Notes: generated from the sequence alone by a model not told the origin. Numbered from the stretch's first letter, positions 41,864 to 51,282 are shown. The stretch is DNA of 64,000 bases from Zafaria cholistanensis (GCF_008580665.1 NZ_BKDJ01000012.1:30125-94124); one strand, 5' to 3'. Translations and numbers: made by a program.

Positions 41864-42529
41864 ATGACTGGCCTGCTGCCGGGAATCCTGACCGGGCTGG
41901 ACCTGACGGGGGTCTTCTTCTTCGCGGTGTCCGGCTGCCTGCTCGCCGCCCGCCGCGGCTTCGACATCGTGGGCTCGGTCCTGCTCGGTTCCCTCGCCGG
42001 GCTGGGCGGAGGCATCGTGCGTGACCTGATCCTGGACCAGGGGATTCCGAACGCGTTCGCCGAACCGGTGTATTTGGTTCCGCCGCTCCTGGCCGCCGGC
42101 CTGGTCCACTTCCACGTGGTGCGGGTGGAACGGCACCGGCGCTCGCTGCTGGCGTTCGACGCCGCGGGGCTGGCGCTGTTCTGCGTCACCGGCACGTCCA
42201 CGGCGCTTGAGGCGGGCATGGGGCCGGTTCCCGCCACGCTGTTGGGCGTGGCCACGGCCGTGGGGGGCGGGGTGCTGCGCGATGTCGTGGCCAATGAGGT
42301 GCCCCAGCTGTTCAATCCGCGCGGCGTCTATGCCGTGCCGGCGCTGCTCGGTGCCGGGACCACGACGCTGCTGCGTGAGGCCGGCTGGCTCAGCATCCCG
42401 TCCGGGGCGGCGGTGGCCGTCGCGGTTTTCGCGCTGCGGCTGCTCTCCCTGCGCTTCGGGTGGCGCGTGCCGCTGGCTGCCCGCCGGCCCCGTGACTGGC
42501 CGCCGGGGACAGGCCCGGGCAGGCGCTAG
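41864..42529 (+). CDS. UPF0126/TRIC-type membrane protein
   Basis: A 221-residue protein with seven helices and two internal repeats. Each repeat has the family glycine motif: G-G-G-I-V-R-D and G-G-G-V-L-R-D. Bacterial members form trimeric cation channels. The start at ATG 41864 gives the normal family length and places the first helix at residue 6. An in-frame GTG at 41756 would add 36 residues without family similarity and abuts the -10. Confidence 0.88.
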   Translation: MTGLLPGILTGLDLTGVFFFAVSGCLLAARRGFDIVGSVLLGSLAGLGGGIVRDLILDQGIPNAFAEPVYLVPPLLAAGLVHFHVVRVERHRRSLLAFDAAGLALFCVTGTSTALEAGMGPVPATLLGVATAVGGGVLRDVVANEVPQLFNPRGVYAVPALLGAGTTTLLREAGWLSIPSGAAVAVAVFALRLLSLRFGWRVPLAARRPRDWPPGTGPGRR

Positions 42530-42554
42530 GGGCGGATCCCTTGAGCTTCCGCCC
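42529..42554. terminator. Short hairpin between UPF0126 and gluconokinase genes
   Basis: GGGCGGA (42530-42536) pairs with TCCGCCC (42548-42554) in the 71-bp gap between convergent genes. Confidence 0.4.
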
Positions 42555-42600
42555 GGCGGCAACGCGTCCCGGGACCGCACATCAGTCCCGCAACCGCGAA

Positions 42601-43230
42601 TCAGTTCCGGGCGTGCGGCCCGGTCCGGGGGAAGCGGGGCTGCAGGCCCAGCGCTGCCAGGGCGCGGTCTGCAAGATCCTGCGGGGTGGTGTTGTTGGGC
42701 AGCGTGATGCCGTCCTCGTCCGCATCCAGCGGTTCCAGCGCCTGCAGCTGGCTGGGCAGCAGTGCCGGGGGCATGAAATGCCCGCTCCGGCGCTCGACCC
42801 GCCGGGCGATAGTGGACGGGTCGCCGGTGACGTGGATGAACCGCACCACACCCTCCGCCTGCCGGAGCAGGTCCCGGTACCTTCGCCTCAGGGCCGAACA
42901 CGTGACGACCGTGCCGGTTTCCGGCGCGGAGTGCCCGCTCATCCAGTCGCGAATGGCGGACAGCCACATCCACCGGTCCGCGTCGTCCAAGGGCCTGCCG
43001 GAGGCCATCTTGGCAATGTTGGCTTGGGGGTGGAAATCATCAGCTTCGGCGGTAACCCAGCCCAGGCGCTCGCCGAGCAGCGTGGCCAGCGTCGTCTTGC
43101 CGGAGCCCGAAACGCCCATCACCACCAGATGGGTGGCCCCTTGGGGGTGGCGCCGGATGGAGGGTGCGGGCTGCTTCTGCGGTGCGGAAGGGTGCGGTGG
43201 AGGAAGATGTGGTGGGGGCAGGGTTGCCAT
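42601..43230 (-). CDS. gntK: Gluconokinase
   Basis: A 209-residue P-loop kinase. After a 30-residue proline-rich tail comes the P-loop G-V-S-G-S-G-K-T (39-46), then A-D-D-F-H, the W-L-x-x-I-R-D-W segment, C-S-A-L-R-R-R-Y-R-D-L-L-R, and G-H-F-M-P near the end. It makes 6-phosphogluconate from gluconate for the pentose phosphate pathway. GGGAG precedes the ATG. No gluconate permease is adjacent. Confidence 0.92.
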   Translation of the reverse strand: MATLPPPHLPPPHPSAPQKQPAPSIRRHPQGATHLVVMGVSGSGKTTLATLLGERLGWVTAEADDFHPQANIAKMASGRPLDDADRWMWLSAIRDWMSGHSAPETGTVVTCSALRRRYRDLLRQAEGVVRFIHVTGDPSTIARRVERRSGHFMPPALLPSQLQALEPLDADEDGITLPNNTTPQDLADRALAALGLQPRFPRTGPHARN

Positions 43231-43587
43231 GGGTTGCTCCCTGGGGACGGCGGCGGCGCCGGGGGAACGACGCGCAAAGGCAAACGCCTTCGGCGCAAAC
43301 AATACCGCTGCGCAGGACTTTTGCGGCGCACTTCTGCAGGGCACCTTTGCGGGCCTCCCGGTAAGGGACTTTTCCACCCGAAGCCGCGCGGCGGGAGGGG
43401 GTTTGAAGGTGCCGGGCCCGGGGCGGAAGGTTCCCCGGGCAGGCCCGGGGCCGCCCCGTCCCGAACAACCGGCCCTGTCCAAGACTGTGCGCGGAGACAC
43501 TTTCGTGTTTCGCCTCCAAGGGGCATGCTGGGGGCATGGGACATGCGCAGAACCCCCGAGTGCGCCTCCCCAAGGAGCGAGGCTGAC
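43231..43587. other. 357-bp divergent intergenic region
   Basis: Lies between gntK (minus) and a small plus-strand gene. It contains repeated ACTTTTGCGG/ACCTTTGCGG-like tracts (about 43313-43358) and GC-rich palindromic stretches near 43420-43460. No clear promoter hexamers or genes were recognised. Confidence 0.5.
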
Positions 43588-43887
43588 ATGGAAGCACAGG
43601 ACCGTGGAGTGTGGCCGGAGGACTTTGGTGCCTCGACATCGACAAGCCGGATGCGGGACGTGGCCCGCCGCCGCCGCGAGGCCGAGGAAAAGCTCGCCCA
43701 CCATCTCTTCGCCACCGAGCCGCAGTTGCGGCCCGCCATCCTCCTGGGGGAGGAGGCCACCACGCCGGCGGCCCTGCCGGGCACGGCGTCGACGGTGCCT
43801 GCGGAGCGGCACCTCTACGGGACCCGTGCCCCTGCCGCGCCCGAGGAGCCAAAGGCCGCGGCTGAACCAGCCGGGACCCCCGAGTGA
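43588..43887 (+). CDS. Hypothetical protein, 99 residues
   Basis: ATG with AAGGAG 10 bases upstream. The N-terminal half has a charged helix (M-R-D-V-A-R-R-R-R-E-A-E-E-K-L-A) that could be a coiled coil; the rest is alanine/proline-rich. It is 21 bp before the SRPBCC gene, so they are likely co-transcribed. No family recognised. Confidence 0.6.
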   Translation: MEAQDRGVWPEDFGASTSTSRMRDVARRRREAEEKLAHHLFATEPQLRPAILLGEEATTPAALPGTASTVPAERHLYGTRAPAAPEEPKAAAEPAGTPE

Positions 43888-43908
43888 CCAGGCAGTGAGG
43901 AGAACGGG

Positions 43909-44406
43909 ATGGCACACATAGAGGAAACCATCGAGGTCGGCGTCGTCCCCGAGGTGGCCTACGAGCACTGGACGCGCTACGACGCCTTCCCGGAGTTCTT
44001 GGAGGGGGTTGTCAGCGTCACCCGCGTGGACGACTCCACCACCCACTGGGTGGTGGAGTCGCACGGGGAACAGCGCGAGTTCGACACCCACGTCATTGAG
44101 CGGCGCCCCGGCGAACTGATCCACTGGCGCAGCGACGGGGCCTTGGGCGGCGAGGGAACCATGCTCTTCGAGCCCGTGCAGAGCCGCTCCTCTGCGTTCC
44201 GCAAGGTCCTCCACGGCGCCACCGGGGAGCAGGACGAGGTGGACCCTGCCGAGACGCACACCCGCATCACGGTGCGTATGGCGTGGGAGGACAAAACCGC
44301 GGCCGAACGCTTCGGGGCCACCTTCGGCACCGATTCCCGCAAGCTCAAGAAGGATTTGCGCAACTTCCGCAAGTACATCGAGAAGCGCCGCGCGGACGCG
44401 GCCTAG
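43909..44406 (+). CDS. SRPBCC family protein (cyclase/dehydrase type)
   Basis: A 165-residue START-like fold protein with E-E-T-I-E-V-G-V-V-P-E-V-A-Y-E-H-W-T-R-Y and F-P-E-F-L near the start, as in polyketide cyclase/dehydrase-like proteins, and a K/R-rich final helix. GAGGAG precedes the ATG. The same family appears again at 52070. The ligand is unknown. Confidence 0.88.
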   Translation: MAHIEETIEVGVVPEVAYEHWTRYDAFPEFLEGVVSVTRVDDSTTHWVVESHGEQREFDTHVIERRPGELIHWRSDGALGGEGTMLFEPVQSRSSAFRKVLHGATGEQDEVDPAETHTRITVRMAWEDKTAAERFGATFGTDSRKLKKDLRNFRKYIEKRRADAA

Positions 44407-44428
44407 GATCGCACAAAGGAGACACACC

Positions 44429-44716
44429 ATGGAGGACAACCCCCAGGGCCGCGCCAGCGACTCCTTCAACCACCCGGCGCACAGCGGCAATACGCGCGCG
44501 ATGCCCCGCAGAGGCCTGGTCCTTTCCCTGACCGGACTGGTGCTCATGCTCCTGTTCGGGGCTTTTATCTACAGCCAATTCGCGCTGGGCCTCGATACGG
44601 CCACCCCCATGTGGCTTGGTGTCGGCCTGGGGGCCATCATGTTTGTCTACGGGCTGTTCCGCTGGTTCCGCGGCCCCTCCTCGCTGGATCATCCGCACGG
44701 GGGAACCAACGCCTGA
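44429..44716 (+). CDS. Small membrane protein of unknown function
   Basis: A 95-residue protein with two transmembrane helices (about 29-50 and 60-78) after a polar N-terminus. AAAGGAG precedes the ATG. It is the last gene of the 43588-44716 unit and is followed by a strong terminator. Not recognised. Confidence 0.7.
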   Translation: MEDNPQGRASDSFNHPAHSGNTRAMPRRGLVLSLTGLVLMLLFGAFIYSQFALGLDTATPMWLGVGLGAIMFVYGLFRWFRGPSSLDHPHGGTNA

Positions 44717-44734
44717 CCGGCCATGCTGCGCCAG

Positions 44735-44772
44735 CGGCGGCGCCGCCTTCCCTGCGGAAGGCGGCGCCGCCG
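44735..44772 (+). terminator. Strong hairpin terminator
   Basis: A 17-bp perfect stem (44735-44751 with 44756-44772), 4-nt loop, 18 bp after the stop of the preceding gene. Confidence 0.8.
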
Positions 44773-44916
44773 TCGTTCACCGCCCGCCGGCGCGAAGGGC
44801 GGGGAAGGCGCCCTGCCGCCTTCCCGCGCCCCGTACGGCTATGGCGTCCGGGCGGGTTTTGCCAATTCCGGTTGACGGGGGTGGTTTCCGCTCCGGCTCT
44901 CCCGCGCGGAACGAGC

Positions 44917-44950
44917 GAAGGCCCCAGCTCGGGGGGAAGCTGGGGCCTTC
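44917..44950. terminator. Second terminator-like hairpin with T-rich tail
   Basis: A 13-bp perfect stem (44917-44929 with 44938-44950) followed by TTCATC on the plus strand. It is about 145 bp after the first terminator and no gene ends between them. Confidence 0.7.
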
Positions 44951-45179
44951 TTCATCACTCGCACCTTTTCAGGTGCTTCCAACACTAGGAAGCCAGCCTG
45001 CAAAGTCCCTGTGTGCCACGTGGGAATTGCCCCGGGCCCGGGCTCCTGCGGGACCGAGTTCCTGGAGCCCCGGGGCGGGCGGGGAGCCTGGTTTCCTTGA
45101 GGGAGGCCGGATCCGGCCTTCCACCCGCAGGGTCCCGGGGACGTGGCCGGGGCCACGGCGCGGCACTGGACAGGCATGG

Positions 45180-45185
45180 GACAAT
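45180..45185 (+). promoter_or_regulatory. -10 element of a probable leaderless rlmN promoter
   Basis: GACAAT ends 7 nt before the ATG at 45193. Confidence 0.5.
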
Positions 45186-45192
45186 GGAGAGG

Positions 45193-46575
45193 ATGACTTC
45201 CCCCAAAAACACCCCCGCTGCCGTTGACGCTGCCCCCGACGCTGCCCGCGCCCCGGAGCACCACCGCACCCGTACCTCGGAGGCGGTGGCAGCCCGCGCT
45301 GACCGGGCGGCCAAGCACCACGACTCCGAGGTCCACCATGCGGAGGCCGCAAAGGCCAAGCGCATTTCCGAGCTGCGTGCCCGCAAGGAGGGCCGCGCCC
45401 AGGTCCGCCCGACCGCCGAGGGCTGGAAGCAGGCCATGGGCCCGGACGGCCGCCCGCAGCTCCAGTTCGCCCAGCGTCCGCGCGTCTCCCAGCCGCCGGT
45501 GCACCTGGCGGATCTCTCCCTGAAGGAGCGCCAGGACAAGCTCAAGGAACTGGGCCTGCCGGCCTTTCGGGCCAAGCAGCTCTCCGTCCACTACTTCCAG
45601 CACTACACCACCGACCCCGAGCGCATGAGCGACCTGCCCAAGGCCGGGCGGGCGGAGCTGGCGGTGGCGATGTTCCCCACGCTGCTTACCGAGGTCAAGC
45701 GGCTGACCACGGACAAGGGCGACACCATCAAGTTCCTGTGGCGGCTCTTCGACGGTTCGCTCGTCGAGTCGGTGCTGATGCGCTACCCCGGCCGCATCAC
45801 GCTGTGCGTGTCCAGCCAGTGCGGCTGCGGCATGAACTGCCCGTTCTGTGCCACCGGCCAGGCCGGTCTGACCCGCAACATGTCCACCGCGGAGATCCTG
45901 GACCAGATTGTCCAGGCCAACCGCGTCATCGCCGAGGGCGGCCTCGGTGGCAAGCGCCGCGACGGCGGGCACGACGCCGAACGCGTCACCAACATCGTCT
46001 TCATGGGCATGGGCGAACCGCTCGCCAACTACAAGCGCGTCATGGCCGCCGTGCACCGCATGGTCGACGAGGCCCCCGAGGGGCTGGGCATGAGCGCGCG
46101 CGGGATCACCGTCTCCACCGTGGGTCTGGTCCCGGCGATCAACAAGCTCGCCGACGAAGACGTCCCGTTCACGTTCGCGCTGAGCCTGCACGCCCCGGAC
46201 GACGAGCTGCGCGACGAGCTCATCCCGGTGAATTCGCGCTGGAAGGTCGATGAGGCGCTGGACGCCGCCTACGGCTACTACAAGCGCACCGGACGCCGCG
46301 TCTCCATCGAATATGCGCTGATCAAGGACATGAACGACCACGGCTGGCGGGCCGACCTGCTGGCGCGCAAGCTTAATGCCCGCGGCCGGGGCTGGGTACA
46401 CGTGAACCCGATCCCGCTGAACCCGACTCCGGGCTCCATCTGGACCGCCTCCGAGCCCGACGTCACGCGCGAGTTCATTGACAGGCTCGAGTCCGCCGGC
46501 GTCCCCACCACCCTGCGGGATACCCGCGGCAAGGAGATCGACGGCGCCTGCGGCCAGCTCGCCGCGGCCGAGTAG
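45193..46575 (+). CDS. rlmN: 23S rRNA (adenine-C2)-methyltransferase
   Basis: A 460-residue radical SAM enzyme that methylates A2503 of 23S rRNA (and A37 of some tRNAs). The [4Fe-4S]/SAM motif is C212-G-M-N-C216-P-F-C219. Other hallmarks are [11 protein letters not shown] and S-L-H-A-P. The first 90 residues are a charged, Ala-rich tail, making it about 80-100 residues longer than usual. The ATG at 45193 is preferred because GACAAT sits 7 bases upstream; an in-frame ATG at 45184 overlaps that hexamer. Confidence 0.95.
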   Translation: MTSPKNTPAAVDAAPDAARAPEHHRTRTSEAVAARADRAAKHHDSEVHHAEAAKAKRISELRARKEGRAQVRPTAEGWKQAMGPDGRPQLQFAQRPRVSQPPVHLADLSLKERQDKLKELGLPAFRAKQLSVHYFQHYTTDPERMSDLPKAGRAELAVAMFPTLLTEVKRLTTDKGDTIKFLWRLFDGSLVESVLMRYPGRITLCVSSQCGCGMNCPFCATGQAGLTRNMSTAEILDQIVQANRVIAEGGLGGKRRDGGHDAERVTNIVFMGMGEPLANYKRVMAAVHRMVDEAPEGLGMSARGITVSTVGLVPAINKLADEDVPFTFALSLHAPDDELRDELIPVNSRWKVDEALDAAYGYYKRTGRRVSIEYALIKDMNDHGWRADLLARKLNARGRGWVHVNPIPLNPTPGSIWTASEPDVTREFIDRLESAGVPTTLRDTRGKEIDGACGQLAAAE

Positions 46576-46586
46576 GCCTGTTCCGG

Positions 46587-47405
46587 GTGCGACGCCGGCG
46601 CGCAGGTTCCGCGGCTGGAGTGCCGGCGAGCCGCAGGGTCCGCGGGATCGCGGACATCGCGGCCGAATCGGTCACGCTGCTGGGCGCGGGCCGGGCCATC
46701 CTGCTGCAGCTGGCGCATCCGGCGGTGGGCCACGGGGTGGCCCGGCACAGCAGCTTTGCCCGGGACCCCATGAAGCGCCTGCACGGTACCCTGCGGTACA
46801 TCTATTCGCTCACCGCCGGCACTCCGGAGCAGGCGGCGGCGGCGGTGGCGCGGGTGAACGCGGTGCATGCGGGGGTGCGCGGTCCCGCGGCCGACGACGG
46901 CAGCCACCCCGCCTACGACGCCCGCGACCCGGAGCTGCAGCTGTGGGTCGCGGCCACGCTGCACGACTCGGCGGCGCGGGTCCACGAAGCCGTGTTCCCG
47001 GGGGTTCCGCCGGAGGTTGCCGAGGAGGTGTACCGCGGATACGCGGTGCTCGGCACGGCGCTGCAGCTGCCGGAGGGGATGTGGCCGGCGACGCGCGCGG
47101 ACTTCGCCCAATACTGGGAGCGGGAGGTGGCCCGGCTGCGGGTGGACGCGACCACCCGCTCGGTGGCGCAGGAGGTCCTGCGCTCGCGCAGGGTCTCCTG
47201 GTTCCTTCGTCCGGCCATGCCGCTGGTGCGTTTGGTGACCACCGGGCTGCTGCCGGACCAGTTGCGTGAGCCGTTCGGGCTGCCCTGGTCCCAGCGCCGC
47301 GAGCGGGTCTTCCACGCGGTGATGTGGACCGTTGCGGCTGTCTACCCGCGGCTGCCCCGGGCCCTCCGGCACGCGCCGATGCGGTACTACCTGCGCGCCG
47401 GGTAG
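46587..47405 (+). CDS. Oxygenase MpaB family (DUF2236) protein
   Basis: A 272-residue helical protein of the DUF2236/MpaB/latex-clearing group: L-L-Q-L-A-H-P-A-V-G-H-G-V near residue 40, F-x-R-D-P-M-K-R-L-H-G-T near residue 58, and W-V-A-A-T-L-H-D-S near residue 115. Conserved histidines could bind heme as in Lcp-type oxygenases. The GTG start at 46587 is uncertain; GTG 46620 is an alternative. It begins 11 bp after rlmN. Confidence 0.85.
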   Translation: MRRRRAGSAAGVPASRRVRGIADIAAESVTLLGAGRAILLQLAHPAVGHGVARHSSFARDPMKRLHGTLRYIYSLTAGTPEQAAAAVARVNAVHAGVRGPAADDGSHPAYDARDPELQLWVAATLHDSAARVHEAVFPGVPPEVAEEVYRGYAVLGTALQLPEGMWPATRADFAQYWEREVARLRVDATTRSVAQEVLRSRRVSWFLRPAMPLVRLVTTGLLPDQLREPFGLPWSQRRERVFHAVMWTVAAVYPRLPRALRHAPMRYYLRAG

Positions 47406-47489
47406 GCCCGCGCCGGTCCGTCGCCCGTCCCGCCCTGTCCCCGCCCCGCCCTGTCCCCGTCCCGCCTTTCCCCGTCCCAGGAGCTTCCC

Positions 47490-48701
47490 ATGGCCAAGCC
47501 GCTCACCGTCGCCGACCGGGCCAAGGTGCCTCCCTTCCAGGTCATGGACATCCTGGCCCGCGTGGGGGAGCTGCGCGCGGCCGGCCGCGACGTGGTTTCG
47601 CTGTGTGCCGGCGAACCCAGCGGCGGGGCGCCCTCCGGGGTGTCCGCCGCCGCTGCCCGGCTCCACGCCGCGCGCAGCCCGCTGACCTACACGCCCGCGC
47701 TGGGGACCGCCGAGCTGCGCGCCGCGATCGCCGGGCACTACCGCCGCTGGTACGGGATCGAGGTGCCCGCCGCAAACGTCGCGGTGACGGGCGGGGCCTC
47801 CGGGGCGTTCGTGCTCCTCTTCCTGTCCGCCTTCAACCCCGGCGACCGGGTGGCGCTGGCCCGCCCCGGCTACCCCGCCTACCGGAACATCCTGCGCGCG
47901 CTCGGGATCGAGGCCGTGGAGATTGACTGCGGCCCCGCCACCCGCTACCAGCCCACGCCGGACCTGCTCGACGCCGCCGAGCGGGAGCACGGGCCGCTGT
48001 CCGGACTCGTCCTGGCCTCCCCGGCCAACCCGACCGGCACCATGGTCACCCGGACGGAGCTGTCTGCCCTTGCCGACTGGTGCGCGGAGCATGGGGCCCG
48101 CCTGGTCAGCGATGAGATCTACCACGGCATCACATACCCCGAGCCGGGGGCGGCGGACCCCGCCGGGGTATGCGCATGGGAATTGGACCGCAACACCGTG
48201 GTGGTCTCCTCCTTCTCCAAGTACTGGGGGATGACGGGGTGGCGGCTGGGGTGGGCGCTGGTGCCGGACGACCTGCTGGCCGCGGTGGATGCACTGGCCG
48301 GGAACGTCGCCCTGTGCCCCCCGGCACCGGCGCAGTTCGCCGCGACCGAAGCGTTCAGCGAGCAGTCCTACGCGGAAGCGGAACAGGCCGTGGCCGGCTT
48401 CGCGGACGCCCGAGTGGCGCTGCTGGACGCGCTGCCACGTTTGGGTTGGGGCGACGCAGCACCGGCCGACGGCGCGTTCTACCTCTACGCGGACCTGGGA
48501 CCGGCACTGGAGGGGTTCGCCGATTCGACCGTGTATTGCGCCGCGCTGCTGGAGTCCGCGGGCGTGGCGCTGGTGCCGGGCGCCGACTTCGACGCCGCGG
48601 GAGGCCGGCGTACGGTGCGGCTGTCCCTGGCCGCCGGGCGCGCGGCGGTGGAGGAGGCGGTGGAGCGGATCGTGCGGTTCCAGGCGGCGCGGCGCGGGTA
48701 G
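47490..48701 (+). CDS. Class I/II aminotransferase
   Basis: A 403-residue fold-type I PLP enzyme of the aspartate aminotransferase group. It has Y-T-P-A-L-G near residue 67, S-P-A-N-P-T-G-T near residue 172, D-E-I-Y-H-G, and PLP lysine K244 in S-F-S-K-Y-W-G-M-T-G-W-R. A threonine/aspartate or aromatic substrate is possible. AGGAG lies 8 bases before the ATG. Confidence 0.92.
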   Translation: MAKPLTVADRAKVPPFQVMDILARVGELRAAGRDVVSLCAGEPSGGAPSGVSAAAARLHAARSPLTYTPALGTAELRAAIAGHYRRWYGIEVPAANVAVTGGASGAFVLLFLSAFNPGDRVALARPGYPAYRNILRALGIEAVEIDCGPATRYQPTPDLLDAAEREHGPLSGLVLASPANPTGTMVTRTELSALADWCAEHGARLVSDEIYHGITYPEPGAADPAGVCAWELDRNTVVVSSFSKYWGMTGWRLGWALVPDDLLAAVDALAGNVALCPPAPAQFAATEAFSEQSYAEAEQAVAGFADARVALLDALPRLGWGDAAPADGAFYLYADLGPALEGFADSTVYCAALLESAGVALVPGADFDAAGGRRTVRLSLAAGRAAVEEAVERIVRFQAARRG

Positions 48702-48751
48702 GGGATGCGTCGGCGGCTCGGCCGGGTGAGGCGGCGCGGCCGAACCTCGCG

Positions 48752-48757
48752 TAGCAT
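48752..48757 (+). promoter_or_regulatory. -10 element of a probable leaderless HAD-gene promoter
   Basis: TAGCAT ends 7 nt before the ATG at 48765. Confidence 0.55.
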
Positions 48758-48764
48758 CGCTGCA

Positions 48765-49655
48765 ATGACTTGCCCTGCCCCCCTCCCTTCAGGCGAACCG
48801 GTGCCGGCGGCCCCGTGGCGGGAACTGCCGGACGGGCCGCACGACATCCGCCTGGTCGTCGCCGACCTGGACGGCACGCTGCTCAATGAGCACGGCGCGG
48901 TTCCGTCGGCGTTCTGGCCGGTCCTGGACTGGATGCGCGGCCGCGGAATCACGTTCGTCCCTGCCAGCGGCCGCCAGTACGCGGCCCTGCACCGGATCTT
49001 CCACGGCCTCGACGACGGGCTGTCCTACGTCGCCGAGAACGGCAACCTCGTGGTCCACCAGGGGCGCCCCGTCGCCATCCACGGCATCGGCCTCGAAACC
49101 TCGCGCCGCGTCATCGGGATGGTCCGCCAGGCCGCCGGTGGCGGCGGCGGGGGCGGCGGCAGGAACCTCGGGCTCGTGGTCTGCGGCCTGGACAGCGCCT
49201 ACGTGGAACGGGACGATCCGGCGTTCCTGGCGGAGGCCCGCAAGTACTACGTCCGGCTGGAGGTCGTGGCGGACCTGTCCCTGGTCAGCGACCGCGTCCT
49301 GAAGCTCGCGGTCTTCGATTTCGACGGCGCCCAGGACCTCGCCGGGGGGCCCCTCGCGGCGCTGGGCGGGACGCACCAGGTGGTCGTGTCGGGGCGGCAC
49401 TGGGTGGACGTCATGGCCGCCGGCGTGGACAAGGGAGGAGCGGTGCGGCAGTTGCAGCAGGCCGTCGGCGCCACGCCCGCCCAGACGGTGGCCTTCGGCG
49501 ACTACCCCAACGACCTCCAGATGCTGGAGGCCGCCCACTGGTCCTTCGCCATGGCCAACGCCCACCCCGACGTCGCCGCCCGCGCGCGCTGGCTCGCCCC
49601 GTCCAACACCGACGACGGCGTGGTCGCCGTCCTCCGGCGCCTGTTCGCCCTCTGA
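48765..49655 (+). CDS. HAD-IIB (Cof-type) sugar phosphatase
   Basis: A 296-residue HAD hydrolase. The nucleophile motif V-A-D34-L-D36-G-T-L-L and the C-terminal G-D-Y-P-N-D-L-Q-M-L are complete, and the cap is of the C2B type. Such enzymes dephosphorylate sugar phosphates or FMN. An in-frame run of eight glycines (G125-G132), from GGC repeats, lies inside the cap and is likely a length-variable loop. The start is set by the -10 hexamer 7 bases upstream. Confidence 0.9.
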   Translation: MTCPAPLPSGEPVPAAPWRELPDGPHDIRLVVADLDGTLLNEHGAVPSAFWPVLDWMRGRGITFVPASGRQYAALHRIFHGLDDGLSYVAENGNLVVHQGRPVAIHGIGLETSRRVIGMVRQAAGGGGGGGGRNLGLVVCGLDSAYVERDDPAFLAEARKYYVRLEVVADLSLVSDRVLKLAVFDFDGAQDLAGGPLAALGGTHQVVVSGRHWVDVMAAGVDKGGAVRQLQQAVGATPAQTVAFGDYPNDLQMLEAAHWSFAMANAHPDVAARARWLAPSNTDDGVVAVLRRLFAL

Positions 49656-49699
49656 CGACAGCCTCCGGGGGGCGCAGGACCCCTGCCCGGACGCCCGGG

Positions 49700-49739
49700 C
49701 GGGGGCCCAGGGCGGGGAAGCACCCGCCCTGGGCCCCCG
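49700..49739. terminator. Bidirectional terminator
   Basis: A 17-bp perfect stem (49700-49716 with 49723-49739), 6-nt loop, then GTTTCC. It lies between convergent HAD and EamA genes. Confidence 0.85.
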
Positions 49740-49762
49740 TTTCCTCAGCCGTTCCCGTGTCC

Positions 49763-50704
49763 TCAGCCGGCGGCCGGAACGCGTGGGGAGGGCGGTGCCA
49801 GGGAGGCGGGCGCGGCGCTGTTGGCGGGGGCGATGGCAAGGACGGCCAGGACAAGGGCAATAACCGCCAGGCCCGTCCAGCCAATGGAGGTGAGGCGTTC
49901 CCCGACGACGAGGACGGCGAGGACCGTGGCGATCGCGGGCTCGGCGAGGGTGACGGTCGTGGCCGTGCTGGCCGGAACCCGGGCCAGGCCGAAACCGAAG
50001 AGCAGGTAGCCGAGGAACATCGGCACCAGGGCCATGTACGCCGCCACGGCGAAGGCCCCTGACGAGGCAAGCAGGGGCCCTCCGGTGGCCAGGAGTACCG
50101 GGAGGAGCAGCGCGCCGCCGGCGCCGAAGACGGATCCCATCGACGCGGCACGGCCAAGCCCCTGCCCCATCAGCCGATGTGCGACCCAGGAGTAGGTCGC
50201 GTAGGTCCCGCCCGCGACGAGTCCGAGCGCCATGCCCGCCGGCGTCGAGGCGGCCGCCTCCGCGGGGCCGGCCAGCCTGGACAGGCACAGCAGTACGCTG
50301 CCGATGATCCCCAGGGCTGCGGCGAGCATCCACCAGCGGCTCAGCGGGCGCCGCTGGACGAGGCGTTCCAGCAGGCCGGACGCCAAGGGGGCGGAAGCCA
50401 GGGAAACCACCGAGCCGACGGCGACCCCGGCCAGGTGCATGGAGCTGTAGAACGCGAGCGGATAGACCGCCACGGCGGCCGCGCCGAGCAGGACCAGGCG
50501 CAGGTTGGCCCGCAGGCCAGGCCAGGCTGAACGCAGCGCCGGCACGGCGATCAGGGCCTGCAGGAGCCCCCCGATGCCGAGCGCCGAGGCGCCGATGGCC
50601 AGGGGGCCGGCGCCGGGTGCGAAGGTGGCCGCGGTTCCGGTGGTGCCCCACAACACTGACGTGGCGGTGATGGCACCGAGGCCGGCCAGCCGACTGCGGC
50701 TCAC
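49763..50704 (-). CDS. EamA/DMT family transporter
   Basis: A 313-residue protein with ten helices in two EamA repeats (V-L-W-G-T-T-G-T-A near the start, A-E-P-A-I-A-T near the end of the second half). The GTG start overlaps the stop of the TetR gene (GTGA), so translation is coupled to the regulator. It probably exports a metabolite or toxic compound sensed by that TetR. Confidence 0.92.
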   Translation of the reverse strand: MSRSRLAGLGAITATSVLWGTTGTAATFAPGAGPLAIGASALGIGGLLQALIAVPALRSAWPGLRANLRLVLLGAAAVAVYPLAFYSSMHLAGVAVGSVVSLASAPLASGLLERLVQRRPLSRWWMLAAALGIIGSVLLCLSRLAGPAEAAASTPAGMALGLVAGGTYATYSWVAHRLMGQGLGRAASMGSVFGAGGALLLPVLLATGGPLLASSGAFAVAAYMALVPMFLGYLLFGFGLARVPASTATTVTLAEPAIATVLAVLVVGERLTSIGWTGLAVIALVLAVLAIAPANSAAPASLAPPSPRVPAAG

Positions 50705-51282
50705 AGAGCGTCCATCAGCGCCGACGCGAGCCGGCGCGCGTGGGTGAGCCGCTCCGGACCGCCCTCCAGCCCCGCACGCGCCATCGCCCCCTCAAGCAGG
50801 AAGGCGCAATGCTCCGCGGCACTGGCGGCCGGGCCGGACGAGGTGATCCCGGACAGGTGGTCCGCCAGGATCGATTCCACCTGTTCCTTGTGGCGGCGGA
50901 CCGCCTCGCGTCCCGCCGAGCCGGCCGGGAGTTCGGCGGCGGCGTTGAGCAGGCCGCAGCCGCGGAACCCGTGGACGTATCCGGCCTCCGCGTGGTCAAT
51001 GTACGCGTCGAACACCGCCAGTACCCCCTCGCGCGGGGTCGCCGCGGCCCCGGCGCGCGCCCGGTAAAGGTCCAGCCATTCCGCGTGGCGGGCCTCGAGG
51101 TAGGCGAGCATCAATTCCTCCTTGGAGGAAAAGTTATTGTAGAGGCTTTTCTTTGCCACGCCGGCCTCGGCGGTGATCGAATCGATCCCGGTCCCCACCA
51201 TCCCGTGGGCGTAGAACAGCCTCGCTGCGGCGTCGAGCAGGCGCTCGCGCGCCGATCCCGGGCGCTCTTGGGTGGATGCCAT
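50701..51282 (-). CDS. TetR family regulator of the EamA exporter
   Basis: A 193-residue repressor with the DNA-binding helix pair (I-T-A-E-A-G-V-A-K-K-S-L-Y-N-N-F) at residues about 38-55 and a helical C-terminal ligand domain. ATG at 51282 with AGGAG 5 bases upstream; TTG at 51285 is unlikely. It should bind the palindrome at 51293-51320 and repress its own operon until an effector binds. Confidence 0.92.
   Translation of the reverse strand: MASTQERPGSARERLLDAAARLFYAHGMVGTGIDSITAEAGVAKKSLYNNFSSKEELMLAYLEARHAEWLDLYRARAGAAATPREGVLAVFDAYIDHAEAGYVHGFRGCGLLNAAAELPAGSAGREAVRRHKEQVESILADHLSGITSSGPAASAAEHCAFLLEGAMARAGLEGGPERLTHARRLASALMDAL

Larger units (their letters stand above)
44773..45192. 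other. 420-bp region without a supported gene, before rlmN
   Basis: After the terminator at 44735 comes GC-rich sequence with TTGACG at 44872, a second terminator (44917-44950), two small hairpins (GCACCT-TTTC-AGGTGC near 44961 and CTTCC...GGAAG near 44977), and then about 200 bp of GC-rich sequence to the rlmN promoter. A short untranslated RNA ending at 44950 is possible but has no recognised family. Confidence 0.5.

Noticed and set aside
44917..44950. Minus-strand hairpin whose loop holds six C residues, like one arm of a 6C RNA
   Set aside because: 6C RNAs have two C-rich hairpins; I found only one, and the stem works as a plain terminator.
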